Of a stretch of DNA of 64,000 nt, positions 62,701 to 64,000 are shown in pieces. Each line of letters opens with the position of its first letter. The stretch's first letter is position 1. Location: NCBI GenBank assembly GCA_965216365.1, contig CBDCFT010000012.1, positions 117,043-181,042 on the forward strand, given 5' to 3'. Both the position numbers and the translations under genes were made by a program. Origin of the DNA: CBDCFT01 sp965216365 (GTDB lineage: Bacteria > Pseudomonadota > Gammaproteobacteria > Arenicellales > CBDCFT01). The notes beneath the pieces were generated by a model. The model did not search any database. It was not told the origin of the DNA and saw nothing but the letters and a program-made list of their open reading frames with translations.

Positions 62701-64000
62701 CACTGCCGCACAGGCAGCTTAGAAAAAAGACGGGGCGTAGCTCAGTCAGGTTAGAGTGTTCACTGCCGCACAGGCAGCTTAGAAATGAATAGCACTAGCG
62801 CCCAATTGTGAAGACGTGTTCACTGCCGCACAGGCAGCTTAGAAATCCCACAACAACACATCTTCCCGATGTGAACACGTTCACTGCCGCACAGGCAGCT
62901 TAGAAAAGTCATATTGTGCCTGCTCCATTATGTACGTGGTTCACTGCCGCACAGGCAGCTTAGAAAACACTCCGGGTAACTAACAGGTTTGTTGTGGATG
63001 TTCACTGCCGCACAGGCAGCTTAGAAAAAAACTCATTCATCTTTGACATTTTGGTTTTGGTTCACTGCCGCACAGGCAGCTTAGAAATCAACGAGACAAT
63101 ACCGGATTACGGCTAACATGTTCACTGCCGCACAGGCAGCTTAGAAATCCAGTGTTCCGGCGGCAGCAATATCACCCAGGCGTTCACTGCCGCACAGGCA
63201 GCTTAGAAACATCGTAGAGCCGGATGTATCAAGAAACACGGGTTCACTGCCGCACAGGGCAGCTTAGAAAAAAAACTCATTCATCTTTGACATTTTGTTT
63301 TGGTTCACTGCCGCACAGGCAGCTTAGAAATCAACGAGACAATACCGGATTACGGCTAACATGTTCACTGCCGCACAGGCAGCTTAGAAATCCAGTGTTC
63401 CGGCGGCAGCAATATCACCCAGGCGTTCACTGCCGCACAGGGCAGCTTAGAAATCTTTGAATGTTAGTTCATTCCATTGTTCGTCGTTCACTGCCGCACA
63501 GGCAGCTTAGAAAACACTCCGGGTAACTAACAGGTTTGTTGTGGATGTTCACTGCCGCACAGGCAGCTTAGAAAAAAACTCATTCATCTTTGACATTTTG
63601 GTTTTGGTTCACTGCCGCACAGGCAGCTTAGAAATCAACGAGACAATACCGGATTACGGCTAACATGTTCACTGCCGCACAGGCAGCTTAGAAATCCAGT
63701 GTTCCGGCGGCAGCAATATCACCCAGGCGTTCACTGCCGCACAGGCAGCTTAGAAAGTATAGTCGGATTGGTGGCCGTGTTTCTCACCGTTCACTGCCGC
63801 ACAGGCAGCTTAGAAAAAAGACGGGCGTAGCTCAGTCAGGGTTAGAGTGTTCACTGCCGCACAGGCAGCTTAGAAATGAATAGCACTAGCGCCCAATTGT
63901 GAAGACGTGTTCACTGCCGCACAGGCAGCTTAGAAATCCCACAACAACACATCTTCCGATGTGAACACGTTCACTGCCGCACAGGCAGCTTAGAAAAGTC
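59760..64000 (+). CRISPR. Type I-F CRISPR array, at least 71 repeats, running off the window
   Basis: Repeats of 28 bp (GTTCACTGCCGCACAGGCAG followed by CTTAGAAA) recur every 60 bp with mostly 32-nt spacers. I count 71 repeat starts from 59760 to 63969. The CTGCCGCACAGGCAG core forms the Cas6f hairpin. Variant repeats start at 60720 (one substitution), 61018 and 62399 (one-base deletions), and 63242 and 63425 (one extra G). Spacers before about 61440 are all different. After that, blocks of identical spacers recur two to four times. Open reading frames seen across the array are repeat artefacts. Confidence 0.98.

Overview
The window reads as a chromosomal segment of a gammaproteobacterium. 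Supporting features are a ugpBAEC-type operon, bolA, a YheS-type ABC-F ATPase, cinA, a PspA-like gene and a type I-F CRISPR locus whose repeats are typical of that class. The many genes for taking apart osmolytes, amino acids and hydroxyproline suggest a marine or similar heterotroph. Several single-base frameshifts at homopolymers, and length differences between copies of the same CRISPR spacer, suggest a long-read (possibly metagenomic) assembly with residual indels.

Layout. 1-4.0 kb: 5' part of a type I restriction hsdR (leftwards, running off the window), two strong inverted repeats, a Fic AMP-transferase, a phytanoyl-CoA-dioxygenase-like gene plus a 27-codon remnant of its 3' end, and a frameshifted GIY-YIG gene. 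4-10 kb: a membrane-anchored Sel1-repeat protein, a PspA-like/membrane protein pair behind an inverted repeat that covers the ribosome binding site, and a protein made of three fused RidA domains. 10-14 kb: a Doc/AbrB-type toxin-antitoxin pair, cinA, a creatinase/ectoine-hydrolase-like M24 protein, a cupin and an ABM-like protein. 14-18.3 kb: ugpBAEC. 18.4-25.6 kb: an acyltransferase, a DddP-like M24 enzyme, a DMT exporter, an ornithine-cyclodeaminase homologue coupled to an ammonia-lyase homologue that lacks the MIO triad, and a DUF4389 protein. 25.7-36 kb: a frameshifted TylF-like methyltransferase, a His-rich secreted protein, a hydroxyproline epimerase/D-amino-acid dehydrogenase pair, a decayed PhyH gene, bolA, yheS, a PMT-like N-methyltransferase and a serine hydrolase. 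36-47.7 kb: an acidic-repeat/ankyrin protein, an OmpA-like lipoprotein, an aminotransferase, VOC and RRM proteins, an aromatic amino acid decarboxylase, a Rieske oxygenase, two transporters and a 2-hydroxyacid dehydrogenase.

47.7-64 kb is the accessory end: clusters of G-rich intergenic repeats, a GIY-YIG protein, a WYL regulator, an IS200/IS605 element, a complete IS5-family element with TTAA target duplication, a SWIM zinc-finger protein, and then cas1, cas2-3, cas7fv, cas5fv, cas6f and a CRISPR array of at least 71 repeats that runs off the end. The cas set has no cas8f, no small subunit and no canonical csy1-csy2-csy3, so it is the minimal type I-F2 (I-Fv) system known from Shewanella putrefaciens CN-32. 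Cas1 and Cas2-3 acquire spacers and degrade targets, Cas6f cuts the repeat hairpins, and Cas7fv plus Cas5fv form the reduced Cascade.

The distal half of the array is scrambled by repeated blocks of identical spacers. One spacer family matches the 5' end of a tRNA gene, and two unrelated spacers decode as pentapeptide-repeat protein sequence. With hsdR, Fic, Doc and WYL/SWIM, both ends of the window carry defence or conflict genes around a mostly metabolic centre.
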